Assembly: GCA_017938315.1 (NCBI GenBank)
Contig: JAGBBV010000022.1
Span: forward strand, 1 to 64,000
Source of the DNA: Lachnospiraceae bacterium
GTDB taxonomy: Bacteria; Bacillota; Clostridia; Lachnospirales; Lachnospiraceae
Length of the DNA: 64,000 bases
Direction: 5' to 3'
The position numbers and the translations under genes are program-made. Shown here one piece after another: positions 1 to 8,577 of this stretch. The notes under the pieces were generated by a model. The model searched no databases. It was not told the DNA's origin and saw nothing but the letters and a program-made list of their open reading frames with translations. The first letter of the stretch is position 1. Every line of letters starts with the position of its first letter.

Positions 1-1
1 C

Positions 2-163
2 ATGCCAATCATGGTAAGTTTGCTTAAAGGTGATATCTATAAGACAGAGTACGGTTCCGTATACTTAGGCTTAACACTGACAGTATTACCGCTTATCGTG
101 GTATACTTAATCTTATCCAAGTACATCATCGCAGGTGTTGCTCTTGGTGGTGTGAAAGGCTAA
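2..163 (+). CDS. Carbohydrate ABC transporter permease, C-terminal fragment (MalG/LacG-like)
   Basis: Only the last 53 codons lie in the window; the gene begins upstream. The tail has the typical end of a binding-protein-dependent sugar permease: a short cytoplasmic stretch with TEYG, one last membrane segment of leucine, valine and isoleucine, then LSKYIIAGVALGGVKG and the stop. The Y-I-x-G-x-x-x-G-A/G-V-K-G ending is characteristic of MalG/YcjP-type subunits that import oligosaccharides together with a partner permease, a lipoprotein binding protein and an ATPase. The substrate cannot be told from this fragment. Confidence rests on the C-terminal signature and the transmembrane composition. 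Confidence 0.75.
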   Translation: MPIMVSLLKGDIYKTEYGSVYLGLTLTVLPLIVVYLILSKYIIAGVALGGVKG

Positions 164-205
164 TAAGCCGTTCAACAAGAACAAATATTTACATAGTGAA
201 AATAA

Positions 206-235
206 AAAGAAGAGAGGAAATTTCCTCTCTTCTTT
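206..235. terminator. Bidirectional intrinsic terminator between convergent genes
   Basis: A perfect 30-bp inverted repeat centred between 220 and 221 (AAGAGAGGAAA mirrored as TTTCCTCTCTT) lies between the permease stop on the plus strand and the chemoreceptor stop on the minus strand. T-rich sequence follows on both strands, so it can end both transcripts. Confidence 0.8.
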
Positions 236-253
236 GTTTGCTATGGATAAATC

Positions 254-1999
254 TTACAGTGTAAACTTGTCTACAATCTGTTTTAAGATAGTTACGCTGT
301 CTTTGGTATCTCCTGCAAGCTGGTAGTTGTCGCTTGCCTTTGTAACTGTGTCAGAAGTTTTTTCTGCGATGTTTGTAACGCCTATGGATGCTTCTGCTAC
401 TGTAGATTGAATGTCGCTAATACCGGTTGCAATTTGCTGAATGGATGTGTTAAGCTCATTGATTTCTCCGGAAATATTCATCATGCTGCTTTTAAATACA
501 TCTGCATCTGATAAGTACTGGTCACCAATCTGGTTAAAGTTATCATAATCTGAAAGAACATTATTTTCCAAGAAGGAGAGTGTTTCTTCCATGGTTTCAG
601 ACATGTTGGATACGGCACTGTTTACTTCTTCAATAATTATATTAATATCGTTTACACTGCTTAAAGAGCGGTGCGCTAAATTACTGATTTCGGAAGCAAC
701 AACTGCAAATCCTCTTCCGGCTTCTCCGGCTCTTGCTGCCTCGATACTTGCATTTAAGGATAAGAGGCTTGTCTGATCGGAAATTTCTTTAATGGCTTCT
801 GTAAGTTCGTTGATTTTTGATACAGCTTCCAATCTGGAAATAGCTGTTTCTGTTTTGTCTTTTACATTTTCATACATGTTTTTGGTATGAGTAATGGCAT
901 TGCGGGTAGTAGTCTGTAAATCTTTGGCTCTTCCGGCTACTTCTTCTGATAAGTCGTTTCCGTCAGAGGCTTCTTTATTAATCATTTGTGACTGCTCCTG
1001 CATACGGATCATATGATTGTTAATGGTCTCTGCCATTGCTGATGTTTCCTGCATACTGGCTGCTAACTGTTCTGTGGTAGCAGAATTATCTGTACAGTAG
1101 ATATGTACCTGATTACTGGAGGATTCAAGCTGTCCCATGTTGGTATCTATGTTGTCACTTGCCTGCTCAATCTTTCTTACAGCATCGCTTAAATTAATGC
1201 ACATATCATTTACAGCACGGCTGATTTGACCGGATTCATCTTTGCGTTTACATAGTTTTTGGATATTTGCCGGCAATGTAAAGTTCAAGTCAGAAACATC
1301 GTTGATAATGTGTGTAACCTGTTTGATAGGTTTGGTGATTCTTATTACCACGATATTTGAAATTACAATTGCTAATACCAACATTGCAATCAAAATAAAA
1401 ACAGACTGCATAATGAAATCTTTTAAAGGACTCATCAGTTCATCGGCATCCGCACATACAACAAGGACTGACTTACATGCGGTGAGATAGTAACTGCAAT
1501 AAATTTCTTTGCCGGTATCCTCGTCTTCATAAGAAGCAGTGAGTGTTTCGGGAACTACGCCGCGGTTAATCTGACCGATTAATTCGGTGATAAAAGGAAT
1601 GCGGTTTGGTTTTCCTATTTGAGAAGCATCACTGTGGTAAGTGATAATACCACTCTTATTAAGAAGGAAACAATAACTGGATTCCATACTGTCAATCTTT
1701 AGGTCAGAAAGCAATTCTGCATACTGGTCGTTTTCAAGAAGTTCGCCTTTTTCGGCACTGTCAACGATATTTCCGTATGAGGTTGCGATATTAAGCATTT
1801 GACCTACTGATGAATTGACAACCATTTCCTGCGTGTTGCCTAATAAAGTGCCTACGGTGATACTTACGGCAACAGCTACGCAAAGAATCACTAACAGGGT
1901 TACTTTAGATTGGAATGAATAAATGCTTTTGACTGATTTTGCCTTAGGGGCTTTTACTTTTGCCTTTTTGGGCTTTTCTTGCTTTTCTTTTTTTCCCAT
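254..1999 (-). CDS. Methyl-accepting chemotaxis protein (Cache-type sensor, HAMP, MCP signalling domain)
   Basis: A 581-residue chemoreceptor. After a lysine-rich cytoplasmic start (about residues 1-30) comes TM1 (about 33-53), an extracellular sensor of about 140 residues resembling a single Cache/PAS-like fold ([19 protein letters not shown]), TM2 (about 195-220), a HAMP linker, and a long coiled coil. The hairpin tip that binds CheA and CheW is clear: [21 protein letters not shown] followed by [13 protein letters not shown]. The ligand is unknown. No CheR-tethering pentapeptide is seen at the C terminus. The start is set by AGAAGGAG upstream of the ATG. It is transcribed alone, away from the fab operon, and should feed the CheA-CheW kinase encoded at the far end of the window. 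Confidence 0.93.
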   Translation of the reverse strand: MGKKEKQEKPKKAKVKAPKAKSVKSIYSFQSKVTLLVILCVAVAVSITVGTLLGNTQEMVVNSSVGQMLNIATSYGNIVDSAEKGELLENDQYAELLSDLKIDSMESSYCFLLNKSGIITYHSDASQIGKPNRIPFITELIGQINRGVVPETLTASYEDEDTGKEIYCSYYLTACKSVLVVCADADELMSPLKDFIMQSVFILIAMLVLAIVISNIVVIRITKPIKQVTHIINDVSDLNFTLPANIQKLCKRKDESGQISRAVNDMCINLSDAVRKIEQASDNIDTNMGQLESSSNQVHIYCTDNSATTEQLAASMQETSAMAETINNHMIRMQEQSQMINKEASDGNDLSEEVAGRAKDLQTTTRNAITHTKNMYENVKDKTETAISRLEAVSKINELTEAIKEISDQTSLLSLNASIEAARAGEAGRGFAVVASEISNLAHRSLSSVNDINIIIEEVNSAVSNMSETMEETLSFLENNVLSDYDNFNQIGDQYLSDADVFKSSMMNISGEINELNTSIQQIATGISDIQSTVAEASIGVTNIAEKTSDTVTKASDNYQLAGDTKDSVTILKQIVDKFTL

Positions 2000-2043
2000 A
2001 ACAATCTCCTTCTGTAATTAGTAAATTTCATTTTCTATAAAGT

Positions 2044-2052
2044 ATTGTAACA
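2044..2052 (-). promoter_or_regulatory. Possible extended -10 promoter of the chemoreceptor gene
   Basis: On the minus strand, TGTTACAAT (an extended -10, TGn plus TACAAT) lies about 45 bp before the start codon. The matching -35 is poor, and no SigD-type element (TAAA N15 GCCGATAA) was seen, although chemoreceptor genes are often SigD-dependent. Tentative. Confidence 0.3.
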
Positions 2053-2121
2053 CAAAATATATAAAGAAGGAAGATATATCAGATAATTATATGTGCAAAA
2101 TTAATAAAAAATAAAAATGTA

Positions 2122-2150
2122 TTGACAAATATTCCCTATAATAATATACT
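2122..2150 (+). promoter_or_regulatory. Sigma-A promoter of the fatty-acid synthesis operon
   Basis: A perfect -35 TTGACA (2122-2127) is followed after 17 bp by TATACT (2145-2150). The predicted transcript start is near 2157, just in front of the operator array, so bound repressor would block initiation or early elongation. Confidence 0.75.
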
Positions 2151-2164
2151 TTGCTTTGGAAATA

Positions 2165-2211
2165 GTTTGATAATCAAACAATTTGATAATCAAATAATTT
2201 GAAAAGCAAAC
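2165..2211. promoter_or_regulatory. FabT-like operator array, 16-bp phased repeats
   Basis: Two perfect 15-bp palindromes, GTTTGATAATCAAAC (2165-2179) and ATTTGATAATCAAAT (2181-2195), are followed by a decayed third copy (2197-2211, ATTTGAAAAGCAAAC). Centres at 2172, 2188 and 2204 are exactly 16 bp apart. A weaker match at the same phase overlaps the -10 (centre 2156). The core TTTGATnATCAAA matches the known FabT operator of streptococci and lactococci, and a FabT homologue is the last gene of the operon. The sequence is seen directly; binding by the encoded FabT is inferred. Confidence 0.8.
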
Positions 2212-2247
2212 AAAATTACAATGAAAAGCAAAAAGGAGAAAGAAAAC

Positions 2248-2481
2248 ATGTTACAGAAAATAACAGAAATCATTCAGGAACAGTTAAACACAGGAGACGT
2301 AGAAATCACAGAAACAACAAGATTTAAAGAAGACTTAGAAGCAGATTCTTTAGATTTATTTGAATTGGTTATGGCATTAGAAGAAGAATATGACGTAGAA
2401 ATTGATTCTTCTGATTTAGAGAAGATTACTACAGTAGGTGCTGTTATTGAATATTTGAAAGAAAAAGGCGTGGAGGCATAA
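2248..2481 (+). CDS. acpP: Acyl carrier protein
   Basis: A 77-residue acidic ACP that carries growing acyl chains as thioesters on 4'-phosphopantetheine for type II fatty-acid synthesis and phospholipid assembly. The attachment serine is S34 in EADSLDLFEL, with the usual four-helix pattern and a GVEA end. An in-frame ATG at 2221 would add nine lysine-rich residues. The ATG at 2248 is preferred because AAAGGAG (2232-2238) lies nine bases before it and the product then has normal ACP length. First gene of the operon, right behind the operator array, so it is the gene most directly exposed to FabT control. Confidence 0.95.
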   Translation: MLQKITEIIQEQLNTGDVEITETTRFKEDLEADSLDLFELVMALEEEYDVEIDSSDLEKITTVGAVIEYLKEKGVEA

Positions 2482-2488
2482 AAACTCT

Positions 2489-3412
2489 ATGGAAACAAGG
2501 ATAACGAAACTGCTGGGGATACAGTATCCCATTTTTCAGGGCGGTATGGCATGGGTGGCTGAGCATCAGCTCGCAGCTGCTGTATCTAATGCGGGCGGTC
2601 TTGGTATTATCGGGGCAGCCAGCGCACCGGCTGAAATTGTAAGAGAAGAAATCAGAAAAGCGAAAGCTTTAACAAATAAGCCCTTTGGCGTAAATGTTAT
2701 GCTGATGAATCCCAATGCAGAGGAAGTTGCAAAGGTTGTAATTGAAGAGGGTGTAAAGGTGGTTACCACAGGTGCCGGCAACCCTGCTAAGTTTATGGAT
2801 GCTTGGAAGGAAGCGGGAGTCAAAGTAATTCCCGTTGTTGCAAGCGTGGCAATGGCGAAGCTTATGGAACGTGCCGGAGCTGATGCAGTAGTTGCGGAAG
2901 GAACAGAGTCCGGGGGACATATAGGATCCGCCACAACAATGACTTTGGTGCCCCAAGTAGTTGATACCGTACAGATTCCTGTTATTGCTGCAGGCGGTAT
3001 TGGTGACGGAAGAGGCGTTGCAGCGGCAATGATGCTGGGAGCGGAAGCGGTACAGATGGGAACCCGTTTTATTGTGGCAAAGGAATCTATTGTCCATGCA
3101 AATTACAAAGAAAAAGTGATTAAGGCAAAGGATATTGATTCGGTTATTACAGGAACAAGTACCGGACATCCTGTACGTCAGATCCGCAATCAGATGACAA
3201 AAGAATACTTAAGGCTTGAAAAAGAAGGAGCCTCTTTAGAGGAACTTGAGTATCTGACACTGGGAGCTCTTAGGAAAGCGGTAATAGAGGGTGACGTAGT
3301 AAACGGTACATTGATGGCAGGTCAGATTGCCGGTTTGGTGGCAAAGGAGCAGACTTGTCAGGAAATGATAGAAGAAATTATGGCACAGGCAAAGGTTCTT
3401 CTGAATAAATAG
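2489..3412 (+). CDS. fabK: Enoyl-ACP reductase II, FMN-dependent
   Basis: A 307-residue TIM-barrel flavoprotein that reduces trans-2-enoyl-ACP in the last step of each elongation round, replacing FabI. FabK hallmarks are visible: PIFQGGMAW near the N terminus, GESGGHIG-like EGTESGGHIG with H144 at the position of the catalytic histidine of pneumococcal FabK, and the phosphate-binding IPVIAAGGIGDGRG followed by GAEAVQMGTRF. Slightly shorter than the pneumococcal enzyme (about 324). It starts seven bases after acpP, as in streptococcal fab clusters. FabK enzymes resist triclosan, a family property. No FabI gene is in the window; a paralogue lies downstream at 8578. Confidence 0.93.
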   Translation: METRITKLLGIQYPIFQGGMAWVAEHQLAAAVSNAGGLGIIGAASAPAEIVREEIRKAKALTNKPFGVNVMLMNPNAEEVAKVVIEEGVKVVTTGAGNPAKFMDAWKEAGVKVIPVVASVAMAKLMERAGADAVVAEGTESGGHIGSATTMTLVPQVVDTVQIPVIAAGGIGDGRGVAAAMMLGAEAVQMGTRFIVAKESIVHANYKEKVIKAKDIDSVITGTSTGHPVRQIRNQMTKEYLRLEKEGASLEELEYLTLGALRKAVIEGDVVNGTLMAGQIAGLVAKEQTCQEMIEEIMAQAKVLLNK

Positions 3413-3424
3413 AGGAGTATAGAT

Positions 3425-4357
3425 ATGAGTAAAATTGCATTCGTGTTTCCGGGACAGGGAGCACAGTACATAGGAATGGGTAAGGATTTTTATGAAAATT
3501 CTTCCACAGCAAAGGCGGTTTTTGATAAGGCAAGTGAAGTTACGGGAATGGATATTCCTAAACTTTGCTTTGAAGAAAATGAAGATTTAAACCAGACCAA
3601 ATATACACAGATTGCCATGGTGGCAACAGAAATCGCGATTCTGAAGGTGCTTGAAGAAAAGGGAGTAAGACCTTCTGTCACTGCGGGATTAAGTCTCGGT
3701 GAATATGCCGCTATCGTAGCAACAGGTGCCATGAAAGAGGAAGATGCTTTTAAGATAGTAAAGCAGCGAGGCGTTCTTATGCAGGAAGCTGTACCTGAAG
3801 GCGGTGGTATGGCGGCAGTATTAGGTCTTGACTATCCGGTGATAGAGGAAGTCCTTTCTAAGGTAGAAGGAGTGGTATCTATTGCAAACTATAATTGCCC
3901 CGGACAGATTGTAATTACAGGATGGGCAGATGCCATTACGGCAGCCGCAGAGCCCTTAAAAGCAGCCGGTGCGAAAAGAGTACTTCCATTAAAAGTAAGT
4001 GGTCCTTTTCATAGTAAGCTGCTTACAGAAGCAGGTGAAAAACTGACAGACGTACTTGCAGATGTAACGATAGGAGATTTGCCGATTCCTTATGTGGCAA
4101 ATCTGACAGCAGATTATGTACAGGATGCCGGACAGGTAAAACCTCTTTTGGTAAAGCAGGTATCTTCTCCCGTGCGTTTCCAGCAGTCTGCTGAACGTAT
4201 GATTGCAGACGGTGTAGACACTTTTGTGGAGATTGGTCCCGGAAAAACCATTGCAGGCTTTATCCGTAAAATTAATCCGGAGATGAAAGTGATTAATGTG
4301 GATAAGTGGGAAGATTTAGAGAAGTGTATGGAGGAACTTAAGGATGTTGCAGAATAA
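3425..4357 (+). CDS. fabD: Malonyl-CoA:ACP transacylase
   Basis: A 310-residue enzyme that moves malonyl groups from CoA to ACP, supplying the two-carbon extender units. The N-terminal FVFPGQGAQ motif, the nucleophile elbow GLSLGEYAA (S90) and the later GPFHSKLL segment with the catalytic histidine are all present. Length matches the family. AGAGGAG lies before the ATG. The end overlaps the start of fabG by 14 bases, which suggests translational coupling in the FabK-FabD-FabG-FabF block. Confidence 0.95.
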   Translation: MSKIAFVFPGQGAQYIGMGKDFYENSSTAKAVFDKASEVTGMDIPKLCFEENEDLNQTKYTQIAMVATEIAILKVLEEKGVRPSVTAGLSLGEYAAIVATGAMKEEDAFKIVKQRGVLMQEAVPEGGGMAAVLGLDYPVIEEVLSKVEGVVSIANYNCPGQIVITGWADAITAAAEPLKAAGAKRVLPLKVSGPFHSKLLTEAGEKLTDVLADVTIGDLPIPYVANLTADYVQDAGQVKPLLVKQVSSPVRFQQSAERMIADGVDTFVEIGPGKTIAGFIRKINPEMKVINVDKWEDLEKCMEELKDVAE

Positions 4358-5084
4358 AGTGGCACTGGTAACCGGTGCAAGCAGAGGAATCGGAAGAGAA
4401 ATTGCAATTACACTTGCCGGGCAAGGAGCAACTGTGATTGTAAATTATCAGGGCTCCAAAGAAAAAGCAGAGGACGTTGTTTCATTTATAAAAGAAAACG
4501 GTGGATGTGCAGAAAGCTTTGGATGCGATGTTTCCAATTTCGAACTTTGTGCGGAGATGATTGGGCAGATTATTGAGAAATATGGTCGTTTAGATGTGCT
4601 GGTAAACAATGCCGGAATCACACGGGATGGACTTCTTATGAAAATGAGTGAGGAAGACTTTTCTAAGGTGATTGATGTGAATTTGAAGGGTGCATTTAAC
4701 ACCATCCGTCATGCGTCACGTTACTTTTTAAAACAGAGAAGCGGTAGCATTATTAATATTTCTTCTGTATCCGGAGTTTCCGGAAATGCAGGACAGGCAA
4801 ATTACAGTGCTGCAAAGGCAGGCATTATCGGTCTTACCAAGAGTGTAGCGAAAGAACTTGGAAGCAGAGGAATTACAGTAAATGCCATTGCACCCGGTTT
4901 TATTGAGACAGATATGACAGACGCAATGCCTGAAAAGGCAAAGGAAGCAGTAAAAAGCCAGATTACGCTTGGACGTATCGGAACGCCGGCAGACATTGCA
5001 GGAGTTGCAGCATTTTTGGCATCAGACGCAGCGTCTTATATTACCGGTCAGGTAATTTCCGTAGACGGCGGCATGGTATTTTAA
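4344..5084 (+). CDS. fabG: 3-oxoacyl-ACP reductase
   Basis: A 246-residue short-chain dehydrogenase that reduces 3-ketoacyl-ACP with NADPH. Seen: TGASRGIG cofactor loop (residues 10-17), NNAG, the catalytic Ser in INISSVSG, YSAAK with catalytic Tyr and Lys, and a typical GQVISVDGGMVF end. The ATG at 4344 lies within the last codons of fabD and gives the canonical N terminus MLQNKVALVTG. GAGG sits upstream inside fabD. Its place between fabD and fabF supports the specific FabG call over generic SDR enzymes. Confidence 0.95.
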   Translation: MLQNKVALVTGASRGIGREIAITLAGQGATVIVNYQGSKEKAEDVVSFIKENGGCAESFGCDVSNFELCAEMIGQIIEKYGRLDVLVNNAGITRDGLLMKMSEEDFSKVIDVNLKGAFNTIRHASRYFLKQRSGSIINISSVSGVSGNAGQANYSAAKAGIIGLTKSVAKELGSRGITVNAIAPGFIETDMTDAMPEKAKEAVKSQITLGRIGTPADIAGVAAFLASDAASYITGQVISVDGGMVF

Positions 5085-5106
5085 ACGGGGAAGAGAGGTT
5101 TAAGAT

Positions 5107-6342
5107 ATGAGTAGAAGAGTTGTGGTAACAGGTATGGGAGCGATTACTCCCGTAGGTTTAAATGTAGAAGATTTCTGGCAGTCACTGAAGGATGGGAAAC
5201 ATGGGTTTGCAACCATTACCAGATTTGACAGCGATGAATATAAAGCACATGTAGCAGCTGAAGTAAAAGGCTTTGAAGGAAAAGATTACATGGACTTTAA
5301 GGCAGCGAAGCGTATGGAACTTTTTTGCCAGTATGCGGTAGCAGCTGCAGGTGAAGCATTAAGGGATTCCGGTCTTGATATGGAAAAGGAAGACCCTTAC
5401 AAAGTCGGTTGTGCGGTAGGTTCCGGAATCGGAAGCCTGCAGGCTATGGAGAGAGAATATGATAAGCTGGTAAACAAAGGTCCTTCCAAGGTAAATCCCT
5501 TACTTGTACCGCTTATGATTTCTAATATGGCGGCAGGTAATGTGTCTATCCAATACGGATTGAAAGGAAAAAATATTAATGTGGTAACAGCTTGTGCAAC
5601 CGGAACTAATTCTATCGGTGAAGCATTCAGAGCTGTTCAGTATGGAGAGGCAGATGTAATGGTTGCCGGTGGTGCGGAAAGTTCTGTTACTCCTATCGGT
5701 GTAGCCGGTTTCTGTTCTTTGACAGCATTGTCAAACGTAGAAGATCCGGATAAATGTTCCTTACCTTTTGATAAAAACCGTAGTGGTTTTGTTATGGGCG
5801 AAGGTGCAGGTGTTGTTGTTTTGGAAGAACTGGAACATGCAAAGAAACGTGGTGCACATATTTACGCAGAGGTAATCGGTTACGGATGTACCGGTGATGC
5901 TTATCACATTACATCCCCTGCAGAAGACGGACAGGGTGCAGCAAAAGCCATGCTTGCAGCTCTTGAAGACGGTAAAGTTAAGCCGGAAGAAGTTACCTAT
6001 ATCAATGCCCATGGTACAGCCACTCATCACAATGACTTGTTTGAAACAAGAGCCATTAAGATGGCATTCGGTGAGCATGCAAAGAATCTCCGGATTAACT
6101 CCACCAAGTCAATGGTTGGTCACCTTTTGGGTGCAGCCGGTGCGGTTGAGTTTGTAGCATGTGTGAAAGAAATTGAAGAGGGTTATATTCACAAGACATT
6201 GGGATATACCACACCTGATGAAGAAATAGACCTTAATTACTGCAAAGAAGCGTATCAGGAAGAGGTTCCTTATGCACTTAGTAACTCTCTTGGTTTCGGC
6301 GGACACAATGCAAGTTTATTAATTAAGAAATATACAGAATAA
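5107..6342 (+). CDS. fabF: 3-oxoacyl-ACP synthase II
   Basis: A 411-residue condensing enzyme that extends acyl-ACP with malonyl-ACP. The Cys-His-His set is visible: C163 in TACATGTNS, a histidine in INAHGTATHHND, and one in KSMVGHLLGAAG. The N-terminal RRVVVTGMGAITPVG and C-terminal NSLGFGGHNAS are typical of KAS II. It directly follows fabG. In pneumococcal-type clusters accB would come next; here fabZ follows directly. Confidence 0.95.
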   Translation: MSRRVVVTGMGAITPVGLNVEDFWQSLKDGKHGFATITRFDSDEYKAHVAAEVKGFEGKDYMDFKAAKRMELFCQYAVAAAGEALRDSGLDMEKEDPYKVGCAVGSGIGSLQAMEREYDKLVNKGPSKVNPLLVPLMISNMAAGNVSIQYGLKGKNINVVTACATGTNSIGEAFRAVQYGEADVMVAGGAESSVTPIGVAGFCSLTALSNVEDPDKCSLPFDKNRSGFVMGEGAGVVVLEELEHAKKRGAHIYAEVIGYGCTGDAYHITSPAEDGQGAAKAMLAALEDGKVKPEEVTYINAHGTATHHNDLFETRAIKMAFGEHAKNLRINSTKSMVGHLLGAAGAVEFVACVKEIEEGYIHKTLGYTTPDEEIDLNYCKEAYQEEVPYALSNSLGFGGHNASLLIKKYTE

Positions 6343-6375
6343 ATAACTTTTATTTATAGAAAGAAGAGGTGCCTT

Positions 6376-6804
6376 ATGTCACTGCTTACAGCAAAGGAAA
6401 TCATGGAAATTATTCCCCACAGACAGCCATTTATGCTGATAGATACTATCGAAGAGATGGAGCCCGGCGTAAAAGCGGTTGCCAAGAAATGTGTAACTTA
6501 TAACGAACCGTTCTTTAATGGGCATTTTCCAAACGAACCGGTTATGCCCGGAGTGCTGATTGTGGAAGCACTTGCACAGACAGGCGCAGTAGCGATTTTA
6601 AGCCTTGAGGAAAACAAAGGAAAAACAGCATATTTTGCAGCAATTAATTCGGCGAAATTTAAGAGAAAGGTCATTCCCGGAGATGTGCTCATGCTGGAAA
6701 CTGAAATTATTAAATGTAAAGGACCGATGGGAATAGGAAAGGCAACAGCAACTGTTGACGGGAAAGTAGCAGTGCAGGCTGAACTTACCTTTGCTATTTC
6801 ATAA
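6376..6804 (+). CDS. fabZ: 3-hydroxyacyl-ACP dehydratase
   Basis: A 142-residue hot-dog-fold dehydratase that converts 3-hydroxyacyl-ACP to trans-2-enoyl-ACP. The central helix motif [20 protein letters not shown] carries the catalytic H50 and E64, and the N terminus [15 protein letters not shown] is characteristic. A GAAGAGG ribosome site precedes the ATG. In pneumococcal-type operons fabZ sits between accB and accC, neither of which is present here. FabZ rather than FabA is called because of length and context. Confidence 0.95.
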   Translation: MSLLTAKEIMEIIPHRQPFMLIDTIEEMEPGVKAVAKKCVTYNEPFFNGHFPNEPVMPGVLIVEALAQTGAVAILSLEENKGKTAYFAAINSAKFKRKVIPGDVLMLETEIIKCKGPMGIGKATATVDGKVAVQAELTFAIS

Positions 6805-6818
6805 AGAAGGGTATTTAT

Positions 6819-8567
6819 ATGGCAGGATTATTTCACAAAAACCGATACATTGATATAAAAGGAAATGAAAATGTATCGGAGTCAGTCAGAAGAATAAAGA
6901 GTAAAGAAGAAACAAAGACAGATGAGAAACAGATAATTATCTGCCCCGACTGCGGAAAGGAACTGGATAAAAACGCTGTTGTTGCAAATGCATATATCTG
7001 TACAGCATGCGGAAGTTACTTCAGGGTTAGAACCAAAAACAGAATTAAAATGGTTTGTGATGCCGGAAGCTTTGAACCGTGGTTTGAAGATATGGAAGTC
7101 AGTAATCCTCTTACTTTTGAAGGTTACGAGGAAAAACTTGCACAGATGAAGGAGAAAACAGGACTGCATGAAGGTGTAACCGTCGGAAAAGCAAAGATTT
7201 ACGGAGAAGATGTGTGCCTGGGAGTTTGTGATGCCAGATTCCTGATGGGAAGTATGGGGCATGTGGTAGGCGAGAAGATTGCACTTATGGTGGAGCAGGC
7301 TACAAAAGAGCGTCTTCCGGTAGTGATTTTCTGCTGTTCTGGTGGTGCCAGAATGCAGGAAGGAATTGTTTCCTTAATGCAGATGGCAAAGACTTCCGCT
7401 GCATTAAAGAAGCATGCGGATGCGGGACTTTTGTATGTGCCGGTGCTTACGGATCCCACAACAGGTGGTGTGACGGCAAGTTTTGCCATGCTTGGAGATA
7501 TTATTCTGGCAGAGCCCGGTGCGTTAATCGGCTTTGCAGGTCCCAGGGTTATTGAGCAGACCATCGGGCAAAAACTCCCGGAAGGATTCCAGAGAGCAGA
7601 ATTTCTGGTAGAACACGGTATGGTGGATGCCATTGTAGAGAGAGATGACTTAAAGAAAACCCTGTATCAGGTTATTAAAAGTCACAGAGTTTCACTGGGA
7701 AATAAAGAATTCAGCTGTTTTGCCGGGGAAATGGAAGCATTTAAACCATCCGAAATATCAAAAGAGCGTATGGTGAAAGCCAAAAGCAAGACTCCATGGC
7801 AGAAGGTAAAAGAAGCAAGAAGCATGGAAAGACCTGCAACGCTGACCTATGTGGATTTGATATTTGATGATTTCATAGAATTACATGGTGATAGGGCATT
7901 TGGCGATGACAAGGCTGTGGTTGGCGGTATTGCTATGTTAAACGGACAGCCGGTTACTGTGATCGGTGTGCAGAAAGGCAATGATGCCAAGGAGTGTGCG
8001 CTTCGAAACTATGGAATGACTTCGCCGGAGGGATATCGAAAGGCTCTTCGTCTGATGAAACAGGCAGAAAAATTCCATCGTCCCATTATCTGCTTTGTGA
8101 ATACTTCGGGTGCTTATCCGGGGATGGAAGCGGAAGAACGGGGACAGGGAGAAGCAATTGCACGAAATCTCTTTGAAATGGCTGGTCTTAAGGTACCTGT
8201 ATTATCAATTGTAATTGGTGAAGGTGGTAGCGGTGGTGCCCTTGGTCTTGCGGTTGCAAATGAAGTGTGGATGCTTGAAAATTCTACTTATTCCATTTTA
8301 TCACCGGAAGGTTTTGCGTCCATCCTATGGAAAGATGGCAAAAGAGCCCAGGAAGCTGCAGGTGTCATGAAAATAACAGCAGATGATTTGGCAGATTTGC
8401 AGATTATTGAGCGGATTATTCCGGAGTTTGGTGGTGCAGACAGTGTTACCGTTAAGGATATTGCCGGATTTATAAAAGATAAAATGGTAGAATTTTTAAA
8501 GAAATTTGACGGAATGGACGGCGATGCCATTGCACAGGACCGTTACATGCGCTTTAGGAAATATTGA
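6819..8567 (+). CDS. accDA: Acetyl-CoA carboxylase carboxyltransferase, fused beta and alpha subunits
   Basis: A single 582-residue polypeptide joining AccD (about residues 1-300) and AccA (about 320-582), the carboxyltransferase that makes malonyl-CoA from carboxybiotin-carrier protein and acetyl-CoA. The AccD half has the four-cysteine zinc ribbon (C42, C45, C61, C64) and the crotonase-fold segments [11 protein letters not shown] and [12 protein letters not shown]. The AccA half begins at [11 protein letters not shown] and includes [29 protein letters not shown] and [15 protein letters not shown]. No frameshift is seen at the junction. The operon lacks accB and accC, so the biotin carrier and biotin carboxylase must be encoded elsewhere. 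Confidence 0.93.
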   Translation: MAGLFHKNRYIDIKGNENVSESVRRIKSKEETKTDEKQIIICPDCGKELDKNAVVANAYICTACGSYFRVRTKNRIKMVCDAGSFEPWFEDMEVSNPLTFEGYEEKLAQMKEKTGLHEGVTVGKAKIYGEDVCLGVCDARFLMGSMGHVVGEKIALMVEQATKERLPVVIFCCSGGARMQEGIVSLMQMAKTSAALKKHADAGLLYVPVLTDPTTGGVTASFAMLGDIILAEPGALIGFAGPRVIEQTIGQKLPEGFQRAEFLVEHGMVDAIVERDDLKKTLYQVIKSHRVSLGNKEFSCFAGEMEAFKPSEISKERMVKAKSKTPWQKVKEARSMERPATLTYVDLIFDDFIELHGDRAFGDDKAVVGGIAMLNGQPVTVIGVQKGNDAKECALRNYGMTSPEGYRKALRLMKQAEKFHRPIICFVNTSGAYPGMEAEERGQGEAIARNLFEMAGLKVPVLSIVIGEGGSGGALGLAVANEVWMLENSTYSILSPEGFASILWKDGKRAQEAAGVMKITADDLADLQIIERIIPEFGGADSVTVKDIAGFIKDKMVEFLKKFDGMDGDAIAQDRYMRFRKY

Positions 8568-8577
8568 GAGGAATGTT

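Noticed and set aside
8506-8577. Longer start for the FabK paralogue inside accDA
   Set aside because: The extension is the shifted reading of the AccA C terminus and ignores the good GAGAGGAA site before 8578.
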